64,000 nt of DNA, taken from assembly GCF_029633865.1 (NCBI RefSeq), contig NC_079215.1:50203843-50267842 (forward strand). Reading direction: 5' to 3'. This document shows positions 19,250 to 30,273 of the stretch, piece by piece; position 1 is the first letter of the stretch, and every line of letters starts with the position of its first letter. The stretch is from Lampris incognitus (lineage: Eukaryota > Chordata > Actinopteri > Lampriformes > Lampridae). A model generated the notes under the pieces. It did not search any database. It was not told where the DNA came from and worked only from the letters and a program-made list of their open reading frames with translations. The position numbers and the translations under genes were made by a program.

Positions 19250-21660
19250 AAGTTAATGGCAGAATGAGCTATTTACACTGTAGTGGATGCTTTATGCAAA
19301 GTGTCCATTTTGAATGTGAGATTGTGCAAGTGTGTGGGTGTATGTTGAATTGTGGTGTGAAGAGAGGATCAAAGGGGGTGGGTGGTGGGTTGGGGGCAGT
19401 GCCAGTATCTGTGGGTGCCTGGGGGCTTGTTGGAAAGGGCTACTGTTGTAGGGTAGAAGCTGTTCTTGTGGCATGAGGTTCTGGTTTTTATAGACCTTAG
19501 CCTCTTGCCAGAGGGGAGTGTTTTGAAGAGACCATGGCCTGGGTGGGAAGGGTCGGCCATGATATTTCCTGATTGCCTCAGTGTCCTGAAGGCATACAGG
19601 TCCTGGACGGATGGCAGGTTGCAGCTAATCACCCTCTCAGCAGAGCGAATGATATGCTGCAGTCTGCCCTTGTCATTGGCAGTGGCAACAGCATACTGGA
19701 TAGTGATGGAGGAGGTGAGGATGGACTCAATGATTGCAGCATAAAAATGCAGCATCATTGGCTTTGGCAGGTTGAACTTCTTCAGCTGCCACAGGACGTA
19801 AATCCTCTGCTGTGCCTTCTTGGGTCCTGGGTGATGATGGGGCCCAGGAAGTAGAAGGATTCCACAGTGTTGACTTGGGGACCATACAGGGTAATGGGGA
19901 CAGGTGGGGCTGGGTACTTTCTGAAGTCTACAACCATCTCCACTGTCTTTTAGGGCATTGAGCTTTAAGGTGTTTTGGCCGCATCGGGACACCAGATGGT
20001 TAATTTCCCACCTGTACGTGGACTCATCCCCACCAGAGATGAGCCCAATGAGGGTGGTGTCATCAGCAAACTTCAGGAGCTTGACTGACTGGTGACTGGA
20101 GGTGCAGCTGTTTGTATACAGGGAGAAGAATAGAGGGGAAAGGACACAGCCTTGAGGGGAACCAGTGCCGATGGTCCAGAGTCAGAGACACATTTCCCAA
20201 GATTCACGTACTGCTTCCTGTCAGATAGGAAGTCGGTGATCCACCTGCAGATGGAATCAGGCATGTGCAGTCTAGGAGAGCTTGTCCTGCAGCAGATCTG
20301 GGATGACGGTGTTGAAGGCGGAACTGAAATCCACAAACTGGATCCTGGCATAGGTTCCTGCAGAGTCCAGGTGCTGGAGGATGTGGAGCACCATGTTTAC
20401 TGCATCATCCACAGACCTGTTGGCTCTGTTGGTGAACTGCAGGGGTCCAAAAGTGGGTCGGTGAGGATTTCAAGGTGGGACAGTACAGAGCTATTAAAAA
20501 AAAGCCACTTTATTTTTGTCATTGTACAGTTGTTCAGTTACAGGGAAATTTGTTCTCTGCGTTTAACCCATCCTATTTTATAGGAGCAGTGGGCAACTGC
20601 AGTGCCAGGGACCAAATCTAGTTCTTCTATCCATTGCCTTGGTCAGGGGCACAGGCAGGAGTATTAACCCTAACATGCATATTTTTTTGATGGTGGGAGG
20701 AAACCGGAGAACCCGAAGGAAACCCACACAGACACAGGGAGAACATGCAAACTTCACACAGAAAGGACCTGGGACGGCCTGGGGTACGAACCCAAGACCT
20801 TCTTGCTGTGAGGCAACAGTGCTAACCACTGGGCCCTGTGCTGCTCAAAGTGCTCAAACACTTCATTACCACAAAGGTCAGGGCAACGGGTTTGTAGTCA
20901 TTGAGTCCTCTGTTTTTTGGGGATGGGGATGATGGTTGAGGTCTTGAAGCAGGCTAGTACATGGCATGTCTCCAGTGAGGTATTAAAAATGTCTGAACAC
21001 CGGAGAAAGCTGATTGACACAGTGCTTCAGGGTGAAGGGAGAGACAGAATCTGGTCTAATTGCTTTCCGGAGGTTCTGGCTTTTGAACAGCCTGTTAATG
21101 TCCCTCTCTGGGATGGAGTTGTCATTGTGGTAGGGGAGGAGGGGGCCTCTAAGGTGGGCAGTTGTAGAGAGGCTTGGGCCCCAGCTGAGGTGAGAGAGGA
21201 GGAGCTGGTGGTCTTGATCTGTTGGGTGGAGTCACAGGGGTTGGTGTCAGGACTGTCCCATTGTCTTTCAAATCGACAATAGTACCCATTCAGACTGTTG
21301 GCCAGGTGCAAGTCATTAGTGGAGTGGGGGGCTTTTGGTTTGCATTTGGTGGATCTGAGGCCCTTCCAGACAGAAGGCCGAGTTGTTTTCTGAGAATTGC
21401 TGTTGAAGTTTCTCGGAGTACAGTCGTTAAGCATCTATCATCACCTTGGTAAACTTGTATTTAGACTCTCCCTACCTTGTCCCCACTCCTAAATGCTTCC
21501 TCCTTATTCAACCTGTCTGAGTTTAGCTGTAAACCACGGTTTGTCATTGTTATAACTATCCCTGATGCATGATGGTACACAGCTGTCCTCACAGAAGCTG
21601 ATACATGATGTCACAGCCTCGGTGTACTCATCCAGATTGTTGTTGGCAGTCCTGAAAAAC
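19250..21660 (-). pseudogene. L2-like LINE remnant, family K (copy 1)
   Basis: Minus-strand LINE. From 21660 down it reads an N-terminal spacer, then the segment SPVFSDIFNTSLETCHVLAC (near 20980) with IIPIPKK, then after a SINE insertion (20494-20845) the SICRWITDFLSDRKQ segment, and finally a C-terminal domain (FNLPKPMMLHFYAAIIESIL, SAERVISCNLPSVQDLY, DPSHPGHGLF). These motifs identify a reverse transcriptase of an L2-like fish LINE. The YADD box region near 20060 is degraded. Stops and frameshifts show it is dead. It is related to the copy at 31731-32880. Confidence 0.8.
20494..20845 (-). repeat. tRNA-headed SINE, family C, copy 3 (inside LINE K)
   Basis: Minus-strand copy inside LINE K copy 1. 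The head (GTTAGCAC at the 3' side, TTCGTACCCC inverted) and the body are clear. Its inverted tail reads TTTATTTTTGTCATTGTACA, which is almost the same as the 3' end of LINE K copy 2 at 31741-31765. That shared tail suggests how this SINE is copied. Confidence 0.85.
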
Positions 21661-21662
21661 AT

Positions 21663-22260
21663 CCCAGTCAGTACAGCCCAAACACGCGCGAAGATTCAAA
21701 TACCAAAAGAATTAAGTCTTTGTAAGCCCCCAATTAATTAAATAGCGGTAATTATAAGCATAAAAATTACAGTGCATGGATGAAATGTCCACAAATGAGC
21801 CGGTCCTCCACTCAACCCCCAATTCAAGTTGTCCCACCACCACCTTCAAAAGAAAAGTACACTCCCCCAGGGAATCATGTCATTGGTCTCATGTGAGAAG
21901 GAGCAGTTGTGTTTGTTGTGCTCCATGACCAGTTTGTCAAAAACAAAGCAAATATGCAGTTTTGGAGCACTCAAGTCTTACACGCCGTGTGTGGAGTCTC
22001 TGTGAAGCAATCCAGGTGATTCCCCTGGGTGATTAAAAAAAATTCAATGGCAGTGCCCATGAAATTGTCAGTTCTCCTTATAAATGGACTCTCAAAAGTC
22101 AGATATCTTAGCTGTATGAGGTCTTTATTTTCAATCATTAGAATTAATTCAAATCAAAACCTGTATTTTTACCATGGGTTTACTTTTCCTTAAGCCCAAA
22201 CAAATCACGTGACTGTCAAGTGGTTGGACTGTTCAGTTGTACAACTCTCTGATAGAAAAT
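21663..22260. other. No gene recognised
   Basis: Unassigned DNA between the LINE K 5' end and a dispersed repeat. I see no long frame, repeat partner or RNA signature. Confidence 0.4.
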
Positions 22261-22277
22261 CCTGGGTCCATTCTCAG

Positions 22278-22385
22278 AAGTCAAGTCAATTTTATTTGTA
22301 TAGCCCAATATCACAACTCACACATTTGCCTTAGGGGGCTTTACAGAAATACATCTTGTCCTTAGACCCTCGCATCGGATAAGCA
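22278..22385 (+). repeat. Dispersed repeat, second copy of the 15546 family
   Basis: Starts AGTCAAGTCAATTTTATTTG and contains CTTGTCCTTAGACCCTCGCA. Shorter than the 15546 copy. Confidence 0.75.
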
Positions 22386-22389
22386 GAAG

Positions 22390-23330
22390 GTGGCAGTAAT
22401 GAGTTTTATTGTTGGATGTCAGCCAATACTTAGATTAAAAGACAGATTACCTATACTTCACTTGAACATTAAGTTGAGCACACGACAGAACACCCTTAAT
22501 TATGTGGTAACATCTGTTTCTCGGTACAGTCAGTGGAATTAATTTTCTCACACTTTTTTTAGTTTTTGGTATTATTAAATGAAATAACACTTGCGACTCT
22601 TGTTTGATACTAGGTGCGATAAAGTAATCTCACTGTAGCGGCTGCCTTCTTTGATGCATGATTTGAAAGTGACAGAGTGCAGGACTGCATATAAATTAAG
22701 AAGGACATTTGTACAATTTGGGCATGTTTCTTCAGTTGGTGTTGAACAGGTGCTGTTTTTTCCTCGTGTTAGTCTAACAACTAGGTGTGGAAATAGTGAA
22801 TTGTAGCGAAATTTCAATACTGACACAAAATAATTCATACATGTGAATTAATTCTGAGGAAGCGAATTACAATAAGATATTGAAACCGACTTTAAAAATA
22901 CTCACTCTACATATTGGGATCAAGGTGTCTACATAATTCTGAATATAGATAAAGGAATCAAGTTGATCAACTAGTAACACTGGGGTATCTATAACCAATC
23001 AATCTTGCACAATGAACATTGACCATTATTGACAAGCTAATACATTTAGCATCCATCTGTAGCGAAACCTTTAATACTGTTAAACTTAAGTTTCAATATT
23101 TTTTTTTTAATCAGTTGATCTTAAGTTGCGGTGCAATGATTTTTCTTGCTTTAACAGTTACAGTATTCATTTTAATAGTAAGCAGAAGTTCCTTGTTGAT
23201 AATGGATTCTTTGACTTCTCTTGTAGTTTATATTTTGTATCTGTTTGCATCAAGTGATAGATTATCTGTCCATCTGTTATGGAAAAGGACTGTCCTATAA
23301 AAGTAAATGTTTTGCGGCTAAAAAAATGTC
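22390..23330. other. AT-rich unique DNA, no gene recognised
   Basis: An 87-codon minus-strand frame (22575-22838) and a 93-codon plus-strand frame (23019-23300) exist but show no domain and have the composition of AT-rich noise. It may be intron of a host gene, given the exon candidate just downstream. Confidence 0.35.
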
Positions 23331-23337
23331 CCTAACA

Positions 23338-23411
23338 GATGCCTCTCAAAAAATCTTGCGTGAGATCAAAACCCATGGGGAGAAGCTTGGGCTGCCTGGA
23401 AGCATGCGAAG
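23338..23411 (+). CDS. Candidate 74-bp internal exon of an unidentified gene
   Basis: A 74-bp block between an acceptor-like TCCCTAACAG and the donor-like AAG/GTATAA. In the open phase it encodes ASQKILREIKTHGEKLGLPG and a few more residues, a balanced, helical-looking composition unlike the repeats around it. The surrounding kilobase lacks recognisable repeats, as expected around a conserved exon. I do not recognise the protein. A chance open phase over 74 bp is quite possible. Confidence 0.25.
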
Positions 23412-24210
23412 GTATAACACTTGAAATGTAAAAGTCTCTCCGTATGTTTTGCATGTAACGTGTTTCTAAGTGCTGCTTCATTGCCTTAAAATGTAAGGGT
23501 TGAAATGACTTGTAAAGTCCATTTCATGAAAATTCAGTTTTTACAATGGAGACCTAAAATTTGGCATACTCACTGTTCATATGTTGTTGTGCTTTACAGA
23601 ACCATTTTCAGCACCACCAATATATATGTACAGTATTTCCATTTTAAAGTAAACGTTGCAGTGTAAAACTACCATTTAGAGAAGAATTGTATAAACTGGC
23701 ATACTTGTATAATTTTATGTGCTGGATAAACATTTCCATAGTAGGATTACTCATGAGTACTTTTGGAACCCCTGGCTCTACCTATATGGCCTACTATACA
23801 TCTGTCATACAGGATTACATTAAGTCTGAGTGCGGGTATGTGCACATGTGAGTGTGCTTCTGCTGGTTTAAATAACTTATGTATCTGCCATGGGAGTGTA
23901 ACAAAAATCTCTTGAATTTTGTCATATTTGCTGCCTGAAACATATTTATATAGACAGCAGTTGTCAGACTAAGCAACTGCTCTTTCTGTTCATAAAGACT
24001 CAACAAGACTGTTTTCATGCTAATTTACATGTAAGCTTTATCCATAGTATTTCCTTGTCTTTTTTCTGCCCTAAAAGTATCTGGATCACCGATATCGATC
24101 ATTTAAAATCTAACTCACTACTACTCAAACAAAACTACATTGCATAGCTGCATTTAGGCGCTATAACAAACAGTGTGACTTTTTGATCAATACCTTCTGA
24201 ACTGTCTTGA
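23412..24210. other. Unique AT-rich DNA, no gene recognised
   Basis: No repeat partner in the window and no frame with a recognisable motif. If 23338-23411 is an exon this would be the following intron. Confidence 0.35.
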
Positions 24211-24214
24211 TGGA

Positions 24215-24756
24215 TGCTCAATAATCCAGGTAAGGAAATTCCAGAGAGTTGAATCAGTTCATCTGGACACATTTAGTGGGACAAACGTTTCATCACTCAT
24301 CTAAGTGAGTTCGTCAGTCTCAGCTGACTGCAGGTATCCCCACCCTTATAAACAGCACAGTTGTGTCACAACCAAAACTGGCATTCGTTTCATACGCAAA
24401 TTGCCATGACCATTAATTAGAGTTAAAATGGGCACATGTACTATTAATAGAGGACTGGGGAATAATTGCAATGACAGCATTGTTAGATAGTGACATCTGT
24501 CATATAACTTGTCATTATGAAAAATGACAGGTTAGCCTTCTTAGAATGTGAAATTGCAATTGGCGATGGGGGACATTTGATTGTTGATGTTTACCGTAAA
24601 CCAACACATACTGATCAGTACTTAAGGTTTGACTCATCATCTACTGGAGCATAAACTATAAGTCATCAGGACAATGTACCACCGAGCTGACAACGTCCTC
24701 ACTGACACAGTGGCCACAGAAGGGGGGAAATCACACATGAAACAGGCCCTGGTTAT
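24215..24756 (+). pseudogene. Penelope-like element P3: inverted terminal repeat and RT fragment
   Basis: 24215-24470 is a minus-oriented terminal repeat (GATGCTCAATAATCCAGGTA, GTTTCATCACTCATCT, CTGCAGGTATCCCCACCC). It is followed on the plus strand by a reverse-transcriptase fragment: LAFLECEIAI, then DVYRKPTHTDQYLRFDS, then MYHRADNVLTDTVATEGGKS. VYRKPTHTDQYL is a hallmark of Penelope-like reverse transcriptases. It breaks off where a SINE has inserted (24757). Confidence 0.8.
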
Positions 24757-24947
24757 TGGGGGCACCCCAGTGGCTCATCTGGTAGAGCGAGTACCACATA
24801 AGGCTGAGTCCTTACTGCAGCGGTGTGGGTTTGAATCCAGCCTGGGCCCTTTGCTGCATGTCATCCTCTTTCTCTCTCCCGTCTTTCCTGTCACTCTCTC
24901 GACTATCACTATCAAATAAAGACGGAAAATGCCAAAAAAAAAAAAAA
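24757..24947 (+). repeat. tRNA-headed SINE, family H, with poly(A)
   Basis: A 190-bp SINE. The head has an A-box-like TGGCTCATCTGG and a B-box-like GGTTTGAATCC. The body is CT-rich, then CTATCAAATAAAG and AAAATGCC, then a run of about 15 A. It is different from families A and C and sits exactly between two Penelope-like pieces. Confidence 0.85.
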
Positions 24948-25860
24948 ATTCTTAGAAAGTTGAATAAGTTCATCTGGACACAACGTTTATTGACGGAAAT
25001 GTTTCATCACTCATCTAAGTGACCTCTTCAGTCTAAACTGACTGCAGGTATCCCCACCTGTATAAACAGTGCAGTTGCATAACGACTGAAACCAATGATC
25101 ACTTTCATATGCAAATATGGTTGTGGCCATTAACTAGAGTTTCAATGGCCATGTGTACTATTCACAGAGGTTTTGGGAATGTTTGCAATCACAGCACTGT
25201 AAGATGGCGACAGATATACTCTTAGCCCCCCCTCCCCCGCCTCAGTTCAGGGGTGGTCGCTCTCCTCTTCACATAGATGGCCTCTTTGACTCCCCGTTAA
25301 ACCAGCATTCCTCCCTATTAAGGACGTGCACATCCTCATCCTTGAAAGAGTGGCCACTGGCCTGTAGATGGCCGTAGACTGCAGAGTCCTGGCCTGATGC
25401 ATTAGCTGTCCTGAGGTGTGCCATTCTCTTGGCCAGCATTTTAGTTTCCCCAATGTACAAGTCATGGCAATCCTCCTGGCACTTAACAGTATACACTATA
25501 TTGCTCTGTTTCTGCCAGTGCACCCGATACTTGGGGTGGACCAACTTCTGGTGCAGCGTGTTTTGGGGTTTGAAAGCAACTGAGACTTGGTGTTTGGAAA
25601 ATACCCGTCTCAACTTTCCTGACATACGGCATCACCACTGGCTTACACTTAAGCAGCTGTTGTCCTTCTCCTCTCTTTGATTGGCTGGTGCAATGTTTAG
25701 GTGTACTCCTGGCTTTGTCAAACACCCAGCTAGGATAACCACACTTAACCAGGAAATGTTTAGTGTGGGATTTCTCCCCTTCCCCAGTTGCTGTGTTGGT
25801 GGGGATGTTATCAGCTCAGTGGTACAGCGTCTGGATGACTCCTAGTTTGTGCTGGATACC
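24948..25860 (-). pseudogene. Penelope-like element P4 with GIY-YIG nuclease
   Basis: 24948-25215 is the terminal repeat in minus orientation. 25255-25857 encodes, in shifting minus frames, the end of the reverse transcriptase (KCGYPSWVFDKARSTPKH, CTSQSKRGEG) and the GIY-YIG type nuclease (NIVYTVKCQEDCHDLYIGET, then KRMAHLRTANASGQDSAVYG and GHSFKDEDVHVLNREE). Penelope-like elements insert with this nuclease and copy with the RT. The upstream RT core is missing, and frame changes show it is dead. Confidence 0.85.
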
Positions 25861-25861
25861 T

Positions 25862-26395
25862 ACAGTCAGTTTAGACTGAAGAGGTCACTTAGATGAGTGA
25901 TGAAACATATCTGTCAATAAGCGTTGTATTCACATGAACTGATTCAACCTTCTTTGACTTTCTTACCTGGATTATTGAGCATGCATAAAGACAGAAGCGT
26001 ATTTTCCAAACAGTGAGTCTTGGTTGCTTTCCAACCCTAAAACACACTGTGCAAGAAACTGGTCCACCCCAAGGTTTGGGTCCCCTGGCACAAACAGCAA
26101 TATAGTGCATGCTGTTAAGTGCCGGAAGGATTGCCATGAATTGCACTCTGGGGAAAACAAACAGACACTGGCAAAGAGGATGGCACAACACAAAAGAGCT
26201 ACCTCATCAGGCCAGGACTCTGTGGTCTACATCCATCTATAGGCCAGTGGCCACTCTTTCAAGGATGAGGATGTGCACATCCTTTAAAGAGAGGAACGCT
26301 GGTTTGAACGGGGAGTCAAAGAGGTCACCTATATGAAGAGGGAAATTACCATCCCTGAACCGAGGAGGGAGGCTAAGAGTACATCTGGTGTAGGG
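25862..26395 (+). pseudogene. Penelope-like element P5
   Basis: A plus-oriented terminal repeat (25862-25985, with AGATGAGTGATGAAACATAT) is followed by plus-strand coding remains: a linker, then NIVHAVKCRKDCHELHSGEN and QTLAKRMAQHKRATSSGQDS, the GIY-YIG nuclease with substitutions at the YIG position (HSG), then the basic C-terminal end. It is inverted relative to P4, so P4 and P5 are placed head to head. Confidence 0.8.
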
Positions 26396-26495
26396 GTGGG
26401 ACTCTCTAGGCACCTAACAATTCGATTTGATTCTGATTCAGGGGGCTACAAATGCGATTATAAAATGATTATTGATGCATGTTGATGCATCATTT
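26395..26495. repeat. Short fragment resembling a hAT-type non-autonomous element
   Basis: GGGGTGGGACTCTCTAGGCA followed by AACAATTCGATTTGATTC and an inverted GATGCATGTTGATGCATC. The text recalls hAT-type repeats of fish; I cannot define ends. Confidence 0.3.
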
Positions 26496-27231
26496 TTTTT
26501 TTATCTTTCGAATATCTTTATTACATTTTCATGTACAACACAAAACACAACAGCTCAGACACAACCTGACAAAATGAGTAAGTAAATAAAAAATAGTGGG
26601 CATTATCTCCATTCCCAACTCTCACCACCCCCTACAACAAAGAAAGGCAGCATCAAATAAATAAATATGTAAACAAATTGCAAGATTACACAAAAACTGG
26701 TTTTGCAATAGAAAAGATACAGGGACAGGCTAGGCAAGTTTAGGAAACCCTTGTAATATGGAAGATGACAGCGCAGGTCCCATATGTTCTAAGTAAGGGT
26801 CCCAAACTTTATAGAAGACATCTAGTGAAGAGTGAAGCATACATGAGATGTATTCATTAGGAATACACTCCATTTTAAGATTGTGCCACAACGTTTTTGT
26901 TGGAGCGACGTCCTTGATCCAAAAAAGCAAAATATTCTTCCTAGCAGCTAAAGTCAATAGATTGAATAGTCTCTTGTGTTTGATATTTATAATATGACCA
27001 TCTGGAAGACCAAGAAGGAGGCACATGGGATCTAACTATTGGAACACCAAAAATAACACAGTTCATCCACAATACCATACCAGTAGCTTTGTAGCTTCAT
27101 ACATGACCAGAAACAGTGAATGTAAGTGCCAATCTCAGAGTTACACTTACAGCAGAGTGGAGGCACATTAGCATCCATCTTGTTTTTGAGAGCAGGTGTT
27201 ATATGCATACGATGTAAAATTTTAAACTGAG

Positions 27232-27600
27232 TAGAGGCACCGTGGCCCAGTGGTTAGCGCCGTCGCCTCACAGCAAGAAGGTCCTGGGTTCAAACCCCGG
27301 GGTTGTCCAACCTTGGGGGTCATCCCAAATCGTCCTCTGTGTGGAGTCTGCATGTTCTCCCCATGTCTGCGGTGGGATATTCTCGGGGTGCTCCAGTTTC
27401 CCCCACCATCAAAAAGACATGCATCCATCCATCTGTTAGGGTTAATACTCCTGTCTGTGCCCCTGACTGAGGCATGGCAAGATGAACTGGAGTTGGTCCC
27501 CGGGTGCTGCACGGTGGCTGCCCACTGCTCCTAGCTACACAGCTAGGATGGGTTAAATGCAGAGAAAGAATTTCCCCCTACGGGGAATAATAAAGTAGTA
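27232..27600 (+). repeat. tRNA-headed SINE, family C, copy 4
   Basis: The best-preserved family C head: CACCGTGGCCCAGTGGTTAG as the A-box side and GGTTCAAACCCCGG as the B box. The body matches the other copies, and the tail ends GGGGAATAATAAAGTAG. It lies inside the L1/Tx1-like LINE in the opposite orientation. Confidence 0.85.
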
Positions 27601-29905
27601 AAAGTAAAAAGTATTTGGTTCGATGACAGATCTTTCCGTAGCATGGGTGCACACTTCCTGCCAATTTGGGTCGTCAATCGAGATGCCCAAGCCTCTCTCC
27701 CAGGCTTGCTTGATAGCTTGGGAAGTTAGAGATGAGTTGGAATTTAGGGCTTTATAAAACACACCAATGCGTTTCTTTGACACTTGTGAAGACAAGGCCC
27801 TTTCTACATTTGAGGTGGCATTAATAGTTAATATATGAAGTGTCTCATTTGCAAGTATAAAAAATTCACCTTTCTGTAAGCCATATCGCTGCTGCGGCTG
27901 CTGAAAGGATAGTAAAGTCTGGCCATCAAATAAATCGCCTAGCTTTGTTAGCCCCTGGCTTTGCCATACTTCAAAGCCCCAGTCTTGGCAGCCTGGCAGA
28001 AAATCCGGACCATCCAGGATAGGAGTAAGAGAGGATGTTAAATGAGCACAGCCCTCTATAGTACAGATGGACCTCCAGGCTCTGACTGCACTTTGAGTGA
28101 TAGGGTTAGTAGAGAGGTCCTTAACAGACTCAAAGTTATTCACAAACAGCAAATTCCACAATGGACATTTGGACTGAGAGGATTCAATGTCGAGCCAAAT
28201 TGCGGCTGGATCATATCTGAGCCAATCTGCTATCACCCGGAGATGTGCTGCCAACTGTCAAAAGTCTCATAATTTTGGTACATCTAAGCCCCCATCAGAG
28301 CCACCCATTTGGAGTTTTGCCATCTTCAGTCGGGGCTTCCTTTTGCTCCAGATAAAGGAACTCAGCCAGCCTTCGAGCACTTTGATAACCTTATTAGCTA
28401 ACAAAATAGAGATCATTTGCAGTGAGTAGAGTAATCTGGGCAGGATCTTCATTTTAATGAGAGCAATCCTTCCAAGCCAGGAAAGAGGTAAGGGGGCCCA
28501 GCGATCTAAATCTGCCTTTATGGCATCCAGAAGAGGAGGAAAATTGGCTTTAAACATCTGACCATATGTGGATGTTATATACACTCCCAAGTAAATAAAA
28601 CCAGAGGGTGCAATGAAAAGAAAAGGGCCCTGATAAGCCTGGGACCCAAGCGGCGTGACCTCAGACTTTGCTAAATTAATTTTGTACCCTGAAAAGTGCC
28701 AAATGTTGAAATGGCTTGGATTAGGGAGGGAATAGAGGTTTTTGGTTTTGATAAAAAGATCAACGCATCATCTGCATAAAGAGTACTTGTATGCTTCCTC
28801 TCTCCAATGAGAATATCAGATATTAGAGCATTCTGCATTATTACTTGAGCCAGTGGCTCAATAGCAACATCGAAGAGCAATGGGCTTAGAGGGTCGCCCT
28901 GTCTATTCCCACAGTGAAGGGGAAAGTTGCTAGATCTCATCCCATTAGTTAGAACAGCTGCCACTGGAGAATTGTAAAGAACCCTGACCTGATTGACAAG
29001 GTTACTGCCCAGGTAAAATTTCTCCAGTGTATAAAACAAATAAGACCACCCGACCAAGTCAAAGGCCTACTCAGCATCAAGAGAAAGCACAAGGGCAGGG
29101 TCCTTGCAGCCCTGAGATAGCTGAATGATATTAAGGGGCCTGCTCATATTATCACAGGAGTTCTGACCTTTAAGAAAACCGGTCTGGTCCTCCTTAATAA
29201 TGTAAGGTAACACTTTTTCATAAACACACGGCTAGTAATTTGGAAAGCAGTTTTTGATCGGAGTTAAGTAGGGAAATAGACCTATAGGAGGTGCAACTGT
29301 CAGGGCACTTTCCTTTTTTCAGGATAAAGAAGATATTGGCCTCCCTAAGTGATTAAGGTGGGATCCCATTTTCAAATGAATGGTTAAACATAGCCAGCAA
29401 TGGGTCTAACAGAACATTATTAAACTCCTTATAAAACTCACAACCAAAGCCATCTGGCCCTGGAGCCTTGCCCGATGGCATAGACTTCAAAGCAAGCAAT
29501 GCTTCCTCTCTTGTAATTGAGGCATTTAACTGTGGTTTTTGTGGTTCTGTAGCCTTTAGGAGTCTCAGGTCCGAGAAAAATAAGTGCATAACGGCTAGGG
29601 CATTGTCAGGCTGTTCTGACTTATATAAATTGGAGTAAAATAATAATAATAATCTTGAATTCTGAAGTAAAATAGGAAGTGAAATGATCATCTTTGAAAA
29701 GAGATGATTGAAGTCTCCAGCACCTTGACAATGCCCTTTCCTCAGAAAGAGAATAAACCATATATAAAAGGGTGTGGTCAGATAAAATGATGCTACCTAT
29801 GGTACATGACAGAACCAAAACATTTTTGATGAAGGAATGAAAAGGTAATTGTAACATGCACGGATAAACAGACTCGCTAACCCTTGGCGAACGGGTCGGA
29901 CCTTT

Positions 29906-29959
29906 TAGTCGACTGGTTAACGTAGTCGCCCATGGTGCAGGAGACCGGGGTTCACGTCC
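29906..29959 (+). promoter_or_regulatory. tRNA-like Pol III promoter (A and B boxes) in the TRIM 5' LTR
   Basis: TAGTCGACTGG at 29906-29916 fits the A box; GGTTCACGTCC at 29949-29959 fits the B box in eight or nine of eleven positions. The start-to-start distance (43) is that of a normal tRNA gene (44). The anticodon arm is shortened, so it is tRNA-like rather than a tRNA gene. Transcription by Pol III is an inference. Confidence 0.55.
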
Positions 29960-30219
29960 TTGCTGCGGCGGTTCCCGGCTGCCCCCTGAATTTGCTACAT
30001 TGGTGTCAGAAGTGGGATGGTGAGACCGTGAGGCCATCGGAAGCACGTGTGTAAGGATAACGGACTCACTACACACGCTGGGTGCATGTGTACGTGCGCC
30101 CAGAGGCATGAGGGAGCCGATATGCTGAAGCACAGGGACGCGCTTCCAGAAGGAGGGGGGTAGTGTAATGTGCACAGATAAATAGACTCGTTTGCCCTTG
30201 GCTAATAGGTCGGACCCTT

Positions 30220-30273
30220 TAGTCAACTGGTTAGTGTAGTCGCCCGTGGTGCGGGAGACCGGGGTTCACGTCC
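30220..30273 (+). promoter_or_regulatory. tRNA-like Pol III promoter in the TRIM 3' LTR
   Basis: TAGTCAACTGG at 30220-30230 and GGTTCACGTCC at 30263-30273, again 43 bases apart. The B box is identical to that of the 5' LTR, although roughly one base in eight differs elsewhere. Confidence 0.55.

Noticed and set aside
27242..27310. SINE heads as true tRNA genes (also 4877, 15270, 24757)
   Set aside because: A and B boxes are present, but the sequences continue into shared SINE bodies and the stems are incomplete.
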